64,000 nt of DNA from Alkalihalobacillus bogoriensis ATCC BAA-922 (lineage in GTDB: Bacteria > Bacillota > Bacilli > Bacillales > Bacillaceae_F), in the NCBI RefSeq assembly GCF_000621445.1, contig NZ_KK211278.1, positions 357,308 to 421,307 of the forward strand. The letters are read 5' to 3'. Each line of letters starts with the position of its first letter. Within the stretch, counting starts at the first letter, position 1. This document shows positions 7,881-17,459 of the stretch, piece by piece. The notes beneath the pieces are model-generated. The model did no database searches, was not told where the DNA came from, and was given only the letters and a program-made list of their open reading frames with translations. A program made the position numbers and the translations under genes.

Positions 7881-8891
7881 TTACCAGCCTCGTTCGTACT
7901 GTACGGGGCTTTGAATCGAAGTATGAAGCTCACTTGCAGCCACTCGTGGCCAATATGGATTTCGCAGCAATTCTCTTGCAATAAAAATTAAGTCTGCGCG
8001 CTTGTTTTGTAAAATTTCTTCTGCTTGTAATCCAGAAGTAATTAAACCAACAGCCCCTGTTGCGACATTCGCTTGTTCTCGAATCGTTTCTGCATGTTTT
8101 ACTTGATAACCTGGATAGGGTTGAATAGGAGCGGGGACAACGCCACCAGTACTACAATCAATTAAATCGACTCCTTGTTTTTTCATCCAAGTTGATAACG
8201 TTACGAAATCTTCCATTGTATTTCCACCGTCTGCATACTCATCTGCCGATATACGGACCATCAATGGGCCATCCCAAACGGTTTTTACAGAAGTAATAAT
8301 TTCAGATAAAAAGCGATAGCGATTTTCTAAACTTCCTCCGTATGAGTCAGTTCGCTTGTTTGTATGTGGTGAGAGAAATTCGTTAATTAAATAACCGTGT
8401 GCTGCGTGGAGTTCAATGACGTCAAAACCCGCTTTCTTTGCTCGGACAACACCGTCGCGAAACGCCTTAATCGTATTATGGATGTCTTGTTCACTCATCT
8501 CAAAAGGGACTTTCATTTCAGCGTTATATGGAATCGGAGAAGGGGCATAGACATCACCATCTGCCATCCCTTTACGACCAGCATGGGCAATTTGAATTGC
8601 TGCTTTTGATCCGTATTCATGAACCCCATTCACAATTTTTTGTAAGCCTTCAATTTGTTCGTCTTCCCAAATCCCTAAATCAGCATTTGAAATTCGTCCT
8701 TCTTTTGTGACTGCCGTTGCTTCCACCATAATTAATCCAACTTGTCCAACGGCCCGACTAACATAATGGGTAATGTGAAAATCTGTTACTTTTCCATCTC
8801 TCTCAGCTGAATACATACACATTGGAGACATGACGATTCGATTTGGCAATGTTACACTTTTGATTGTGTATGGTGAAAATAATGTTGTCAT
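7881..8891 (-). CDS. namA: NADPH dehydrogenase NamA (old yellow enzyme family, YqjM)
   Basis: A 336-residue FMN-dependent ene-reductase that reduces the C=C bond of alpha,beta-unsaturated carbonyls and some nitro compounds with NADPH. Family features visible are [14 protein letters not shown] near residue 25 (the regulatory Cys of the YqjM group), HAGRKG, the [16 protein letters not shown] segment and the RYRFLSEI helix. Length matches YqjM (338). Monocistronic, with a good ribosome site, convergent with the SRPBCC gene. The physiological role is usually stress or electrophile detoxification. Confidence 0.93.
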   Translation of the reverse strand: MTTLFSPYTIKSVTLPNRIVMSPMCMYSAERDGKVTDFHITHYVSRAVGQVGLIMVEATAVTKEGRISNADLGIWEDEQIEGLQKIVNGVHEYGSKAAIQIAHAGRKGMADGDVYAPSPIPYNAEMKVPFEMSEQDIHNTIKAFRDGVVRAKKAGFDVIELHAAHGYLINEFLSPHTNKRTDSYGGSLENRYRFLSEIITSVKTVWDGPLMVRISADEYADGGNTMEDFVTLSTWMKKQGVDLIDCSTGGVVPAPIQPYPGYQVKHAETIREQANVATGAVGLITSGLQAEEILQNKRADLIFIARELLRNPYWPRVAASELHTSIQSPVQYERGW

Positions 8892-8961
8892 ATGTAAACC
8901 ACCGCTTTCCTTCTTTTTCGTGTTTCAAAATAAATAGTATCATGTTCAAAAACAAAAATAA

Positions 8962-8997
8962 AACAAGAGAGCCTCGTCAACTCTCTTGTTATTTTTC
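8962..8997 (-). terminator. Terminator of the cbpB-like gene
   Basis: AACAAGAGAG and CTCTCTTGTT form a 10-bp stem with a 9-base loop. On the minus strand it overlaps the stop codon and is followed by a T-rich stretch. Confidence 0.75.
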
Positions 8998-9432
8998 TTT
9001 TTGTAAATACCGATTAATCAAAGCTAGAATCGAACGTCTAGTCAAAATACCAATAAAAGAATTATCCTGATCTACTATGCAAATAAAAGGGTGATTAATT
9101 GACATTGCTAACGCTTTTGAGAATTTAGCCTCTTTTGGAATCCAAGGTATTTTCGTATCCATTACATCTTCAACTTTTCTTTCATGCAATCGATCCATTT
9201 CAATTCGTTCGAGGCCTAAAATGGAATCTAAGATTAGTGATTTACTAATTTGACCATGGAGTTTGTATTTGGAATCAAGGACTGGAATAGCGGAATAACC
9301 AGATTTTATAAGGACAAGCAAAGCGTGGTCAAGAGGATTGCCTAGTTGCACGTGAGCAACTTTATCCACGGAAATCATTAGTTTTTGTATTTCGTTATCC
9401 ATAATGTTGCTATCTTTGAGTTCTTGCATCAT
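8989..9432 (-). CDS. cbpB: CBS-domain protein, CbpB/YkuL-like
   Basis: A 147-residue protein made of two CBS domains (about residues 20-75 and 85-145). It resembles YkuL/CbpB, which binds cyclic di-AMP and, when free, stimulates the (p)ppGpp synthetase Rel in Bacillus and Listeria. Segments GYSAIPVLDSKYKLHGQIS and INHPFICIVDQDNSFIGILTRRSILALIN are typical. Single gene. A link between potassium or c-di-AMP and stringent control is inferred from homologues only. Confidence 0.8.
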   Translation of the reverse strand: MMQELKDSNIMDNEIQKLMISVDKVAHVQLGNPLDHALLVLIKSGYSAIPVLDSKYKLHGQISKSLILDSILGLERIEMDRLHERKVEDVMDTKIPWIPKEAKFSKALAMSINHPFICIVDQDNSFIGILTRRSILALINRYLQKEK

Positions 9433-9612
9433 GTTAGCATCACTCTTCTCTCATTTTTTCCTAACCAACTATTATAGTAGGTTGAAAGAGTACTTTTGTC
9501 AACAAGAAAGCGTTTACATTAAAAAAGATTAAAGAACTTCATGTCTATATGGCTTAATTTTTTGGGGAAGGTTAACAATAAGAAGTGAATATATGGAAAG
9601 TAGGTGACAAAA

Positions 9613-9855
9613 GTGCATTCAAAGCAAACCGTAAAATATATATGTGAAAAATACCCTTCAGGAAATATATATTATTATAAACAAGAAATTATTACACATC
9701 ATTGTTGGCAAGATGTTTCTTCCCTTTCTTGGTCTGCTAAACGACCGATTTCCAAACAGACGTATTTAAAGCGAAAAAAAGAAGGATATTACACGGAAGA
9801 ACTCGACATTCATAAACAACCTGCAGAAGTTATTCCTTTTGTCACAAAAAAGTAA
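9613..9855 (+). CDS. Small uncharacterised protein
   Basis: An 80-residue basic protein rich in Tyr, Lys and His (KYPSGNIYYYKQEIITHH, then YLKRKKEGYYTEELDI). There is no signal peptide or membrane segment. I do not recognise it. It has its own spacing and a reasonable ribosome site (AGGTG, 6 bases before GTG 9613). It lies upstream of a lipoprotein gene on the same strand. Confidence 0.55.
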   Translation: MHSKQTVKYICEKYPSGNIYYYKQEIITHHCWQDVSSLSWSAKRPISKQTYLKRKKEGYYTEELDIHKQPAEVIPFVTKK

Positions 9856-9930
9856 TGCATCCGAGTATACCATAAGGTAACGATATGCTATTGTTATTCT
9901 TTAGGAAGAGAAAAAAAGGGGAATTTTAAA

Positions 9931-10692
9931 ATGAAACTTAAACTTAGTTTATTTGTTAGTATCCTATTTATATTGTCAGGCTGTAATATCGTTCAAGTCG
10001 AAGAAGAAAAACGATTTTCTTTAGCTAGTGATGGGATAGATTCCATACAACTATCACTATCCTATGGTGATGTTCAAGTAATAGGAGAGACAGATCGCAC
10101 AGAGATAGAAGTTGTTGCTACGTTTTTTGCGTATGGAGAAGAAATGGAAGCAGCAGCAGATTTTCTTGATAAGAATTTACAACTAACTTTGGAAAAAAAG
10201 GAAAATCAAGCGGTACTTCAAACGAAAATTGACCGAAGTGAAATGACAACAAATGATGGTCGTTTGCATCTTGTGCTTTATGTTCCGAATTCATTGGCTA
10301 TCCATCATCGACAGGAATCAGGGATGTTATCTGTGCAACATGTTCGTAACGAAATCGACATTGTTCATGGAGCAGGTAATATAGAAATTGTCGATGTTGA
10401 AGGGAATATTAAAATTGTTGATAGTGTTGGTACGATAACGGCTGAAAATGTTATAGGCGATATAGAAATCAATAATAATTCAGGTCAATTAACGATTAAT
10501 GATCTTGTTGGTAATGCTAAGTTAATTGCAGGTAAGGGAGATTTAGCAGTTAATCATGTTACAGGAAACGTTACCTTACGAAGTGGTTCGGGTTCAGTCG
10601 ATATGGATGGTGTTAAAGGAAATGTAGACATCCTTGAAAATGCTGGTGGTGAGATCAACATTACAAATGTAGAAGGTACGATAACTGAATAA
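9931..10692 (+). CDS. Lipoprotein with DUF4097-like repetitive beta domain
   Basis: A 253-residue exported lipoprotein. The signal peptide ends in the lipobox LSGC (Cys18), so it should be anchored to the outer face of the membrane. The rest is a run of short beta-strand repeats with a period of about 18-20 residues (IEIVDVEGNIKIVDSVGTITA, IEINNNSGQLTINDLVGNAKL), typical of DUF4097/DUF2807-type beta-helical domains. Such domains are called putative adhesins, but the function is not established. A terminator follows. Confidence 0.75.
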   Translation: MKLKLSLFVSILFILSGCNIVQVEEEKRFSLASDGIDSIQLSLSYGDVQVIGETDRTEIEVVATFFAYGEEMEAAADFLDKNLQLTLEKKENQAVLQTKIDRSEMTTNDGRLHLVLYVPNSLAIHHRQESGMLSVQHVRNEIDIVHGAGNIEIVDVEGNIKIVDSVGTITAENVIGDIEINNNSGQLTINDLVGNAKLIAGKGDLAVNHVTGNVTLRSGSGSVDMDGVKGNVDILENAGGEINITNVEGTITE

Positions 10693-10719
10693 TTAATCCG
10701 AAGTACCACACTTGGAATT

Positions 10720-10749
10720 AAACCTTTCACTATGGTGAAAGGTTTTTTG
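10720..10749 (+). terminator. Terminator after the lipoprotein gene
   Basis: AAACCTTTCAC-TAT-GGTGAAAGGTTT stem-loop followed by a T run. Confidence 0.85.
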
Positions 10750-10843
10750 TTTTATAATGTTTGTAATCCTTATGTTATCTAGGTATACAGCTTGAAAGAA
10801 TCATTGACTTTTTGGTGAATGATGGATATAATTCTATTAAACT

Positions 10844-10874
10844 TATAATCCTGATAAAAATACAAGGAATTAAA
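10844..10874 (+). promoter_or_regulatory. Possible CymR-type operator before cysH
   Basis: TAATCC at 10846-10851 and GGAATTAAA at 10866-10874, separated by 14 bases of A-rich sequence, resemble the half-conserved CymR cysteine-repressor site (TAWWNC followed by GGAATT). It is about 105 bases upstream of cysH. No S-box (SAM riboswitch) sequence is visible in this 287-base leader, unlike B. subtilis cysH. The match is imperfect. Confidence 0.35.
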
Positions 10875-10979
10875 TATTGTGTTGGCCATAATATGAGTGA
10901 AGTCCTAAGACTAAAATCTAAGTGGCAATTTTTTGGGATATGTATACAATAACAAAGACTATAGCGGAGGGGGACTACA

Positions 10980-11693
10980 ATGAGCGTTCCAACGTTTACA
11001 TCGTTAACGGCAGAAGAATATGTTCAATTAAATGATGAGAAGCTAGCTCGAAAAGACGCAATTGATGTCTTGAAATGGGCCTATGAAACGTACGGAGATG
11101 ACCTTGTGTATGCCTGTAGTTTCGGTGCTGAAGGTATGGTGTTAATTGATTTAATTAGTAAAGTCAAAAAAGACGCATCCATCGTATTTTTAGACACCGA
11201 TTTTCATTTTAAAGAAACTTACCAATTAATTGATGAAGTTAAAGCAAAATATCCAAGTTTACAAATTCAACTAGTGAAACCTGAATTGACGCCAGAACAA
11301 CAAGCTCAAGAATATGGTGAAGAGCTTTGGAAAACTAGTCCAGATCAATGTTGTAAAATTCGAAAGCTCGTTCCACTTGAAAAAGAGTTAAGTAAGTATA
11401 GTGCTTGGATTTCAGGTTTACGACGTGAACAATCACCAACAAGGAAAAACACACAATATGTCAATAAAGATAACCGGTTCCAATCGGTTAAAATATGTCC
11501 GTTGATTCACTGGACATGGGAAGAAGTTTGGATGTATATCCGTTTACACAAGCTTTCTTATAATCAGCTTCATGACCAAAACTACCCTAGTATTGGCTGT
11601 GAAAACTGTACATTGCCTGTTTCAGATGGTGGAGATTCACGGGAAGGTCGATGGGCGAATAGCCAAAAGACAGAGTGTGGCTTACACCAATAA
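10980..11693 (+). CDS. cysH: Phosphoadenylyl/adenylyl-sulfate reductase CysH
   Basis: A 237-residue assimilatory reductase that makes sulfite from PAPS and/or APS using thioredoxin. The PAPS-reductase core ([30 protein letters not shown]) and the catalytic C-terminal ECGLH are present. It also has the CC...CxxC cysteines (QCCKIRK, CENCTLP), which in the family bind a [4Fe-4S] cluster and correlate with use of APS. With cysC also in the operon, both APS and PAPS may be substrates. First gene of the sulfate operon, with a strong GGAGGGGG ribosome site. Confidence 0.95.
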   Translation: MSVPTFTSLTAEEYVQLNDEKLARKDAIDVLKWAYETYGDDLVYACSFGAEGMVLIDLISKVKKDASIVFLDTDFHFKETYQLIDEVKAKYPSLQIQLVKPELTPEQQAQEYGEELWKTSPDQCCKIRKLVPLEKELSKYSAWISGLRREQSPTRKNTQYVNKDNRFQSVKICPLIHWTWEEVWMYIRLHKLSYNQLHDQNYPSIGCENCTLPVSDGGDSREGRWANSQKTECGLHQ

Positions 11694-11729
11694 ATAAATA
11701 GTATGACTATATTGAAGGAGTGGAATTTT

Positions 11730-12875
11730 GTGAGTACGAGCAAACCGCATGGAGGAACATTAATTAACCGAATCGATTTAACTTATGATGTAACAACAAT
11801 TTCGAAGGAAGTTGAACTAGATGATTTTGCATTATCTGATTTAGAACTGATTGCTAATGGGGCATTTAGTCCTTTAACTGGCTTTTTAAAAGAAGCAGAC
11901 TATCGTTCTGTTGTTGATTCAATGCGTTTAGCCGATGGAACGGTATGGAGTATTCCAATTACACTACCGGTTACAGAAGAAAAAGCGGCTGAATTGACGA
12001 TTGGAGATAAAGTGAAATTAGTGAAAGATGGTCAAGTGTATGGTGTGCTTGAACTATCTGAAAAATGGAAACCAGATAAAGAAAAAGAAGCTGAAAATGT
12101 GTATCGAACAAAAGATACTGCACATCCAGGCGTAAAGAAATTATTTGAACGTCCAGATGTGTATTTAGCTGGCCAAATCACTCAAGTAAAACGAGTTGAG
12201 CGCGATAAGTTTGAAACATACTACTTAGATCCAGTTGAAACAAGAGCAAAATTCGAAGAGTTAGGATGGAAACGTGTCGTAGGGTTCCAAACGAGAAATC
12301 CTGTCCATCGTGCTCATGAATATATTCAAAAATCAGCGTTGGAAATTGTTGATGGGCTCTTTTTAAACCCGTTAGTTGGCGAAACGAAATCGGATGATAT
12401 CCCAGCCGACGTTCGTATGGAGAGTTACGAAGTGTTACTAGATAGCTATTATCCAAGAAATCGTGTGTTTTTAGCTGTATTTCCTGCCGCTATGAGATAT
12501 GCAGGACCACGTGAAGCAATTTTCCATGCGATGGTTCGAAAAAATTATGGATGTACTCATTTTATTGTTGGTCGAGATCATGCTGGTGTCGGTGATTATT
12601 ACGGGACATACGATGCACAGTTAATTTTCTCTAACTTTACAGAAGATGAGCTCGGTATTTTACCGTTGTTTTTTGAGCATAGTTTTTACTGCAAGAAGTG
12701 TGGGAATATGGCTTCTACTAAAACATGTCCGCATCCAAAGGAAGACCATGTTATTTTATCGGGGACGAAGGTGCGAGAGATGTTAAGTAATGGTCAAACG
12801 CCACCACCTGAATTTAGCCGTAAGGAAGTAGTTGACGTGCTAATAAGAGGGATGCGTACCAAAGTAAAATCATAA
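11730..12875 (+). CDS. sat: Sulfate adenylyltransferase (ATP sulfurylase)
   Basis: A 381-residue monofunctional ATP sulfurylase (ATP + sulfate to APS + PPi). Motifs [12 protein letters not shown] (nucleotide-binding HxxH) and [12 protein letters not shown] are intact, and a CxxC...C zinc-like cluster ([13 protein letters not shown]) lies near residue 330, as in bacterial Sat. GTG at 11730 is chosen (AAGGAGTGG 6 bases upstream), not the ATG at 11703. It lies 36 bases after cysH, so the two are likely cotranscribed. Confidence 0.95.
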   Translation: MSTSKPHGGTLINRIDLTYDVTTISKEVELDDFALSDLELIANGAFSPLTGFLKEADYRSVVDSMRLADGTVWSIPITLPVTEEKAAELTIGDKVKLVKDGQVYGVLELSEKWKPDKEKEAENVYRTKDTAHPGVKKLFERPDVYLAGQITQVKRVERDKFETYYLDPVETRAKFEELGWKRVVGFQTRNPVHRAHEYIQKSALEIVDGLFLNPLVGETKSDDIPADVRMESYEVLLDSYYPRNRVFLAVFPAAMRYAGPREAIFHAMVRKNYGCTHFIVGRDHAGVGDYYGTYDAQLIFSNFTEDELGILPLFFEHSFYCKKCGNMASTKTCPHPKEDHVILSGTKVREMLSNGQTPPPEFSRKEVVDVLIRGMRTKVKS

Positions 12876-12906
12876 TGAATGGAACAAATAGAGAAAGGTG
12901 AGCGTT

Positions 12907-13986
12907 ATGACATTAACAATCGTAGCATTTGCTATCGCCCTATTTTTTGCCATGAACATTGGTGCGAGTGGCACTGCTGCTGCAATGGGACCTGCTTATG
13001 GAGCGGGAGCAATCAAAACGAAACGAACAGCAATGATTCTTGTTGCCGTATTTGCCTTATTAGGGGCATTAGCTGGGGGAGAAGTTGTAAAAACAATTGG
13101 CAGTGGTATCATTCCAGCTGAAATAGTTGATGTTCCGGTTGTTATTGTTATTCTTGCTGCAGCTTGCCTGTCTTTGTTTATTGCAAATTTATTAGGCATC
13201 CCTCTTTCAACGAGTGAAGTCGTAGTAGGCTCTATCGTTGGAGCGGGTATTGCGTATCAAGCTTTATATTTTGATCGACTCATCGTCATTGTTTCATTTT
13301 GGGTTATTGTTCCTATCGTTGGTTTTCTTCTTGCTTTTATTGCTGGAAAACTCATCCAAACGGCAGAGAAAAAATGGCCACAAATGAAAGGACGAGGAAA
13401 ATGGCATAAGTGGCTTATCTTTTTGCTTATTTTAGCGGGATGTCTGGAAGCTTTTGCTGCCGGAATGAACAATGTCGCTAATGCTGTTGGTCCATTAGTT
13501 GGTGCTGGGTTGATTGGTGTAAATTCAGCAGTCATTGTTGGAGGTATTTTTGTTGGATTAGGAGCTATTTTTCTTGGAGGAAGAGTGCTTGAAACGAACG
13601 GTAAAAAAATAACGAGTTTAAGTTTGTTACAAGGAACAGCTGTTTCTACAACAGGTGGAACACTTGTTATTATCGCTTCTATCTTTGGTTTACCTGTTCC
13701 ATTAACTCAGGTGACAACATCTGCCATTGTTGGAATTGGAACAGCAGAAAATGGCTTTCGGCTTTGGCAAAAATCGATTATAAAAAAAATCGTAAAAGTA
13801 TGGGTTGTTTCTCCTGTCTTTTCCCTAGTTTTATCCTATGGACTAATCGTCTTGTTTTTACAATCGGATTATTACACGATTTTTGTCATCTTAAGTGTGT
13901 TTATTGCAACAGTAGGTGCAATTAGTTTAGCGCGTGCATCAAAAAAAGAAAATAGTGCCATTCATGATCAAGGTGGCGGGATTTAA
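12907..13986 (+). CDS. cysP: Sulfate permease of the inorganic phosphate transporter (PiT) family, CysP
   Basis: A 359-residue polytopic membrane protein with 10 or so hydrophobic segments. It carries the duplicated PiT signature: FAMNIGASGTAAAMGPAYGAGAIKTKR in the first half and AGMNNVANAVGPLVGAG in the second. In B. subtilis the orthologue CysP imports sulfate, and the position between sat and cysC supports that over phosphate. ATG 12907 is chosen, with AAAGGTGA 7 bases upstream. Confidence 0.9.
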   Translation: MTLTIVAFAIALFFAMNIGASGTAAAMGPAYGAGAIKTKRTAMILVAVFALLGALAGGEVVKTIGSGIIPAEIVDVPVVIVILAAACLSLFIANLLGIPLSTSEVVVGSIVGAGIAYQALYFDRLIVIVSFWVIVPIVGFLLAFIAGKLIQTAEKKWPQMKGRGKWHKWLIFLLILAGCLEAFAAGMNNVANAVGPLVGAGLIGVNSAVIVGGIFVGLGAIFLGGRVLETNGKKITSLSLLQGTAVSTTGGTLVIIASIFGLPVPLTQVTTSAIVGIGTAENGFRLWQKSIIKKIVKVWVVSPVFSLVLSYGLIVLFLQSDYYTIFVILSVFIATVGAISLARASKKENSAIHDQGGGI

Positions 13987-14078
13987 TGAGAGGGTTTTAT
14001 TGACAAAGTGGAAAATTCCCTCTATCTTAAAAACAGAGTAAATCAATGTGATTTATGATAAATGGGACGGTGAATAAA

Positions 14079-14681
14079 GTGTCAACTGAAAATAAAAACA
14101 TCGTATGGCATGAAACGACAGTATCAAAACTAGAACGACAGGAAAAATATAATCATAAAAGCGCTGTGTTATGGTTTACGGGATTATCAGGAGCAGGGAA
14201 ATCGACGTTAGCAAATGCTGTTGAGCATAAGTTATTTGAACGAAACGTTCATAGTTATGTCCTTGATGGTGATAATGTCCGTCATGGTTTAAACAAAGGG
14301 TTAGGTTTTAGTGATGAAGACCGAAAAGAGAATATTCGCCGTATTGGAGAAGTAGCAAAATTGTTTGTTGATGCGGGTGTAATCACATGTACAGCGTTTA
14401 TTTCACCGTTTCGAGAAGACCGAGACAATGTGAGAGCAATTTTAGAAGATGGAGAATTTATTGAGGTTTATGTAAAGTGTGCGTTAGAAACGTGTGAACA
14501 ACGTGACCCGAAAGGACTTTATAAAAAAGCTAGAGCAGGTGAAATTCCTGAATTTACAGGAATTAGTTCTCCTTATGAAGAACCACACAAACCTGAATTA
14601 ATTGTCGAAACGGATAAGGTATCAATTGAGGAAGCTGCCGAACAAGTGTTATTATATTTAAAGAGCAAAGCAATTATTTAA
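14079..14681 (+). CDS. cysC: Adenylyl-sulfate kinase CysC
   Basis: A 200-residue APS kinase (APS + ATP to PAPS). P-loop GLSGAGKST, then [31 protein letters not shown] and [15 protein letters not shown] are all present and match B. subtilis CysC along its length. GTG 14079 is preferred over ATG 14055 because GGACGGTGA lies 7 bases upstream and the length then fits the family. Confidence 0.95.
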   Translation: MSTENKNIVWHETTVSKLERQEKYNHKSAVLWFTGLSGAGKSTLANAVEHKLFERNVHSYVLDGDNVRHGLNKGLGFSDEDRKENIRRIGEVAKLFVDAGVITCTAFISPFREDRDNVRAILEDGEFIEVYVKCALETCEQRDPKGLYKKARAGEIPEFTGISSPYEEPHKPELIVETDKVSIEEAAEQVLLYLKSKAII

Positions 14682-14709
14682 CTTTGCATTTTAAAAAGGG
14701 GGGAATACA

Positions 14710-16329
14710 ATGGCTTACGAAAAAGTATGGGCTCAAGATACGAGTAAGTTAAATAAAGATGAATTAAAAAAGCTGGAGAAAGATGGCTTAACGATTCTTG
14801 ATGATATTCAAGTTTATGCAAAACAAGGATTTGATGCGATTCCAAAAGAAGACTGGAGTTTATTCAAGTGGGCTGGTCTTTATTTACAAAAGCCGAAAGA
14901 AGACGGCTATTTTATGATGCGTGTTAATATCCCGTCTGGAATTATTACGAATGAGCAAGCCGAGGTTTTAGCTGGAATTGGCCGTGATTATGGACGAGAT
15001 GTTATCGATATTACAACACGACAAGCGATTCAATTTCACTGGTTAACGATTGAACAAATGCCAGATATTTTTGACCGATTAAAAAGTGTTGGTTTATCTT
15101 CAGTTGGTGCTTGTGGAGACATTCCTAGAACGATTGTAGGAAATCCGTTAGCAGGAATTGATCCAAATGAATTATTTGATACGAGACAAATTGTTGATGA
15201 TATTTATTGGTTTTTCCAAAGCAACGAAGAATTCTCAAACTTACCGCGTAAATATAAAATGTCAATTTCTGCGAATGTTAATAATGCAGGACACGATCGC
15301 ATTAACTGTTTAGCATTTACGCCAGCAATAAAAGAAATTGATGGAGAAGAAGTGCTAGGATTCCATATTAAAGTAGGGGGCGGCTTATCATCTAAGCCTT
15401 ACTTAGCCGAAGAACTAGATGTGTTTGTAAGGCAAGAGCAGGCGAAAGATGTTGCCATCGCGATTACAACAATTTATCGTGACTATGGCTATCGTGAAAA
15501 ACGCCACCGTGCTCGCTTGAAGTTTTTAATTGCGGATTGGGGACCTGAAAAATTCAAGGAAAAATTACTTGAGTACATTGAGCTTCCTTCAAAAGGAACT
15601 TGTCAAATTAAAGAGTGGAATGCAGGTTATTTCTATGGTGCGCATAAACAAAAGCAAGAAGGACTAAGCTATGTTGGATTTAATGTCCCTGTTGGTCGAA
15701 TGGATTCTGCTGAATGGTTTGATCTCGCACGCATTGCAAAGGAATATGGGAATGGCGAAATTCGTACATGTAACTCGCAAAATCTTGTAGTTCCAAACGT
15801 TCCAGATGAAAAGGTTGAAGCGCTCCTACAAGAAAAGTTATTTGAGCGGATTACGACGTCACCTAAAAACTTCATGGCCTATTCTGTTTCCTGTACAGGA
15901 ATTGAATATTGTAACCTTGCTTTAGTTGAGACAAAAGAACAAATGAGACGTGTAGCAGCATACTTAGATGAAAAAATCGAGATTGATGTTCCTGTTCGCA
16001 TCCATATGGTCGGCTGTCCTAACTCTTGTGGTCAACGACAAATTGCCGATATTGGTTTACAAGGAATCAAAATGAAGACGAAAGATAAAGGCATGGTCGA
16101 AGCGTTTGAAATTCATGTTGGCGGAACGTTAGAAAAAGACATCGCCCAATTTAATGAAAAATTAAAAGGGAAAATTAGTGCTGATGACATTTCAGACGTG
16201 CTTGTTCAGCTATTACAATATTTCAAAGACAACAAAGAAGCAAAAGAGGATTTCTATCATTTTGTGAAACGTGTTGGCATAGAAACATTACAAATGCAAT
16301 TAGATGGAATTCTTGGTGAGGCTTCTTAA
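14710..16329 (+). CDS. Ferredoxin-type sulfite (or nitrite) reductase
   Basis: A 539-residue siroheme and [4Fe-4S] enzyme reducing sulfite to sulfide by six electrons. The siroheme/cluster ligands are visible: CTGIEYCNLALVETK (Cys-x5-Cys) and GCPNSCGQ (Cys-x3-Cys), with an N-terminal GACGDIPRTIVGNP segment and ITTRQAIQFHW. It is of the single-chain NirA/Sir type rather than the CysI haemoprotein with a separate CysJ flavoprotein, and no cysJ is present, so ferredoxin is the likely donor. Its operon position makes sulfite the likely substrate; nitrite cannot be excluded. Confidence 0.9.
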   Translation: MAYEKVWAQDTSKLNKDELKKLEKDGLTILDDIQVYAKQGFDAIPKEDWSLFKWAGLYLQKPKEDGYFMMRVNIPSGIITNEQAEVLAGIGRDYGRDVIDITTRQAIQFHWLTIEQMPDIFDRLKSVGLSSVGACGDIPRTIVGNPLAGIDPNELFDTRQIVDDIYWFFQSNEEFSNLPRKYKMSISANVNNAGHDRINCLAFTPAIKEIDGEEVLGFHIKVGGGLSSKPYLAEELDVFVRQEQAKDVAIAITTIYRDYGYREKRHRARLKFLIADWGPEKFKEKLLEYIELPSKGTCQIKEWNAGYFYGAHKQKQEGLSYVGFNVPVGRMDSAEWFDLARIAKEYGNGEIRTCNSQNLVVPNVPDEKVEALLQEKLFERITTSPKNFMAYSVSCTGIEYCNLALVETKEQMRRVAAYLDEKIEIDVPVRIHMVGCPNSCGQRQIADIGLQGIKMKTKDKGMVEAFEIHVGGTLEKDIAQFNEKLKGKISADDISDVLVQLLQYFKDNKEAKEDFYHFVKRVGIETLQMQLDGILGEAS

Positions 16330-16523
16330 TGTATCTTTTTAAAATGGAAGTTGTGCTTGATATTGGAAATGTCGTTGTCATTGTCAGTGCGAAAGATGAT
16401 GAATCTGCTTTTAGCTTAGCTGAAATCGAGATTGAACAACATTATTTAAAACTTCCGGACATTAAAGAGCTTAGTATTGTTGAAAAAAAACCTGTTCGCA
16501 AAGGTACTGGATTTGTAATTTAA
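16329..16523 (+). CDS. DUF3906 family protein
   Basis: A 64-residue acidic protein of the DUF3906 family (YLFKMEVVLDIGNVVVIVSAKDDESAF). The start overlaps the stop of the sulfite reductase (TAATG), indicating translational coupling. Function unknown. Its position as last gene of a sulfate operon suggests a role in sulfur or siroheme enzyme handling, but this is only context. Confidence 0.8.
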   Translation: MYLFKMEVVLDIGNVVVIVSAKDDESAFSLAEIEIEQHYLKLPDIKELSIVEKKPVRKGTGFVI

Positions 16524-16526
16524 AGA

Positions 16527-16565
16527 AGCCCGCAAAGGTTGAAATAGAACCTTTGCGGGTTTTCT
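16527..16565 (+). terminator. Terminator of the sulfate operon
   Basis: CCCGCAAAGGTT and AACCTTTGCGGG form a perfect 12-bp stem, followed by TTTTCTGTTT. Confidence 0.9.
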
Positions 16566-16581
16566 GTTTCTAAAATGAAAT

Positions 16582-16718
16582 CCGTTCGGACAAATGTTCC
16601 GTTATTTACTCCTTTTTCACACGGTTTGACTTTCATTAGGACATTCATTCCACTATGTAAAGAAATTCTACAAGAGTTTTCCTGAAAAAGCAGTAATAGC
16701 GGAACGTACGTCCGAACG
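16582..16718. repeat. Inverted-repeat element, type B (long copy)
   Basis: CGTTCGGACAAATGTTCCGTTATT (written in two parts: CGTTCGGACAAATG, TTCCGTTATT) at 16583-16606 is mirrored by AATAGCGGAACG, TACGTCCGAACG at 16695-16718, with 4 differences in 24. A similar pair lies at 60389-60465. The copies also share interior sequence (AAATTCTACAAG... versus GAATTCAAGC...), so this is a dispersed element and not a chance hairpin. Confidence 0.7.
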
Positions 16719-16744
16719 AGTCTAACAGCAACTTTCCACTCTTA

Positions 16745-17212
16745 TTATTGCGTTAATCGTGCTTTTTCCAATGCGTATTGTAATGCATACAATAAATAAG
16801 CTTTATAGTGGATGTAAATAAAAAACTGAACATAGTTTAACCGATCTAATTGTACAATTTTTATAGCTTTGAGGAACGGCATAAATATAAATGAAAAAAA
16901 CGCATTAGTTAAAGCATTAAACCAAACAAATTTCTTGAAATTCCCATAGGATAAAGAAAGCATCCAAATCGAAAGGGGCATGTAAGGACCGAGGTCAAAC
17001 GGGAGTTCATCCTTTAAAAAGGATTTCGGTTTATCATAAAATTTCCACCAATTTCGTTGATGGCCATAAATATGATTAATAATTTCAAACATCCCGATTA
17101 TCACACTTGATAAAGCATACCGTCTAATTTTTGTTTTATCTACAAAGCATAGGGATAACCAAGGGATTAAAATCATAACGATGTTAAATATAGTATGTCG
17201 TCTTGCTAACAT
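16745..17212 (-). CDS. CBO0543-like polytopic membrane protein
   Basis: A 155-residue membrane protein with about four hydrophobic segments and the features LVDKTKIRRYALSS-like loop, NWWKFYD and the conserved PFDLGPYMPLSIWML block of CBO0543-type proteins common in spore-formers. Function unknown. ATG 17212 is preferred (AGAGGTGAT upstream) over the start 6 codons earlier. Monocistronic. Confidence 0.65.
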   Translation of the reverse strand: MLARRHTIFNIVMILIPWLSLCFVDKTKIRRYALSSVIIGMFEIINHIYGHQRNWWKFYDKPKSFLKDELPFDLGPYMPLSIWMLSLSYGNFKKFVWFNALTNAFFSFIFMPFLKAIKIVQLDRLNYVQFFIYIHYKAYLLYALQYALEKARLTQ

Positions 17213-17298
17213 GATAGGATCACCTCTCATTTAATATTTATTCTTTTTTAAAATATCCAAATTAAATAAAACCATCCTTACAAAATTGTTTAAAACAA

Positions 17299-17385
17299 CA
17301 TAAGAAAAATGCGGGAGCGTCTTTCGTTTCAAGCGAAGTGCGGAGCCTTCGCTCTTCTAGAATAAGCTTTTTAAAATTTCACTGA
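17299..17385. repeat. Dispersed intergenic repeat, type A (inverted copy)
   Basis: Read on the minus strand: TTCAGTGAAAT-type start, AGAGCGAAGGCTCCG, ACTTCGCTTGAAACG, AAAGACGCTCCCGC, TTTTTCTTA. It matches the second half of 7762-7875 with few changes and lies between two minus-strand genes. Confidence 0.75.
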
Positions 17386-17417
17386 TAGAACAAAACTTTT
17401 ATGGACTCTTATTTTTG

Positions 17418-17458
17418 AAAACAAGGACCATTTCAAAAGAAAATGGTCCTTGTTTTTT
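17418..17458 (-). terminator. Terminator of the subtilase operon
   Basis: ACAAGGACCATTT and AAATGGTCCTTGT form a perfect 13-bp stem just after the peptidase stop on the minus strand, followed by a T-rich stretch. Confidence 0.85.
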
Positions 17459-17459
17459 G

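Noticed and set aside
10693..10979. SAM riboswitch upstream of cysH
   Set aside because: The S-box start (CTTATCNAGAG) and downstream terminator were not found.
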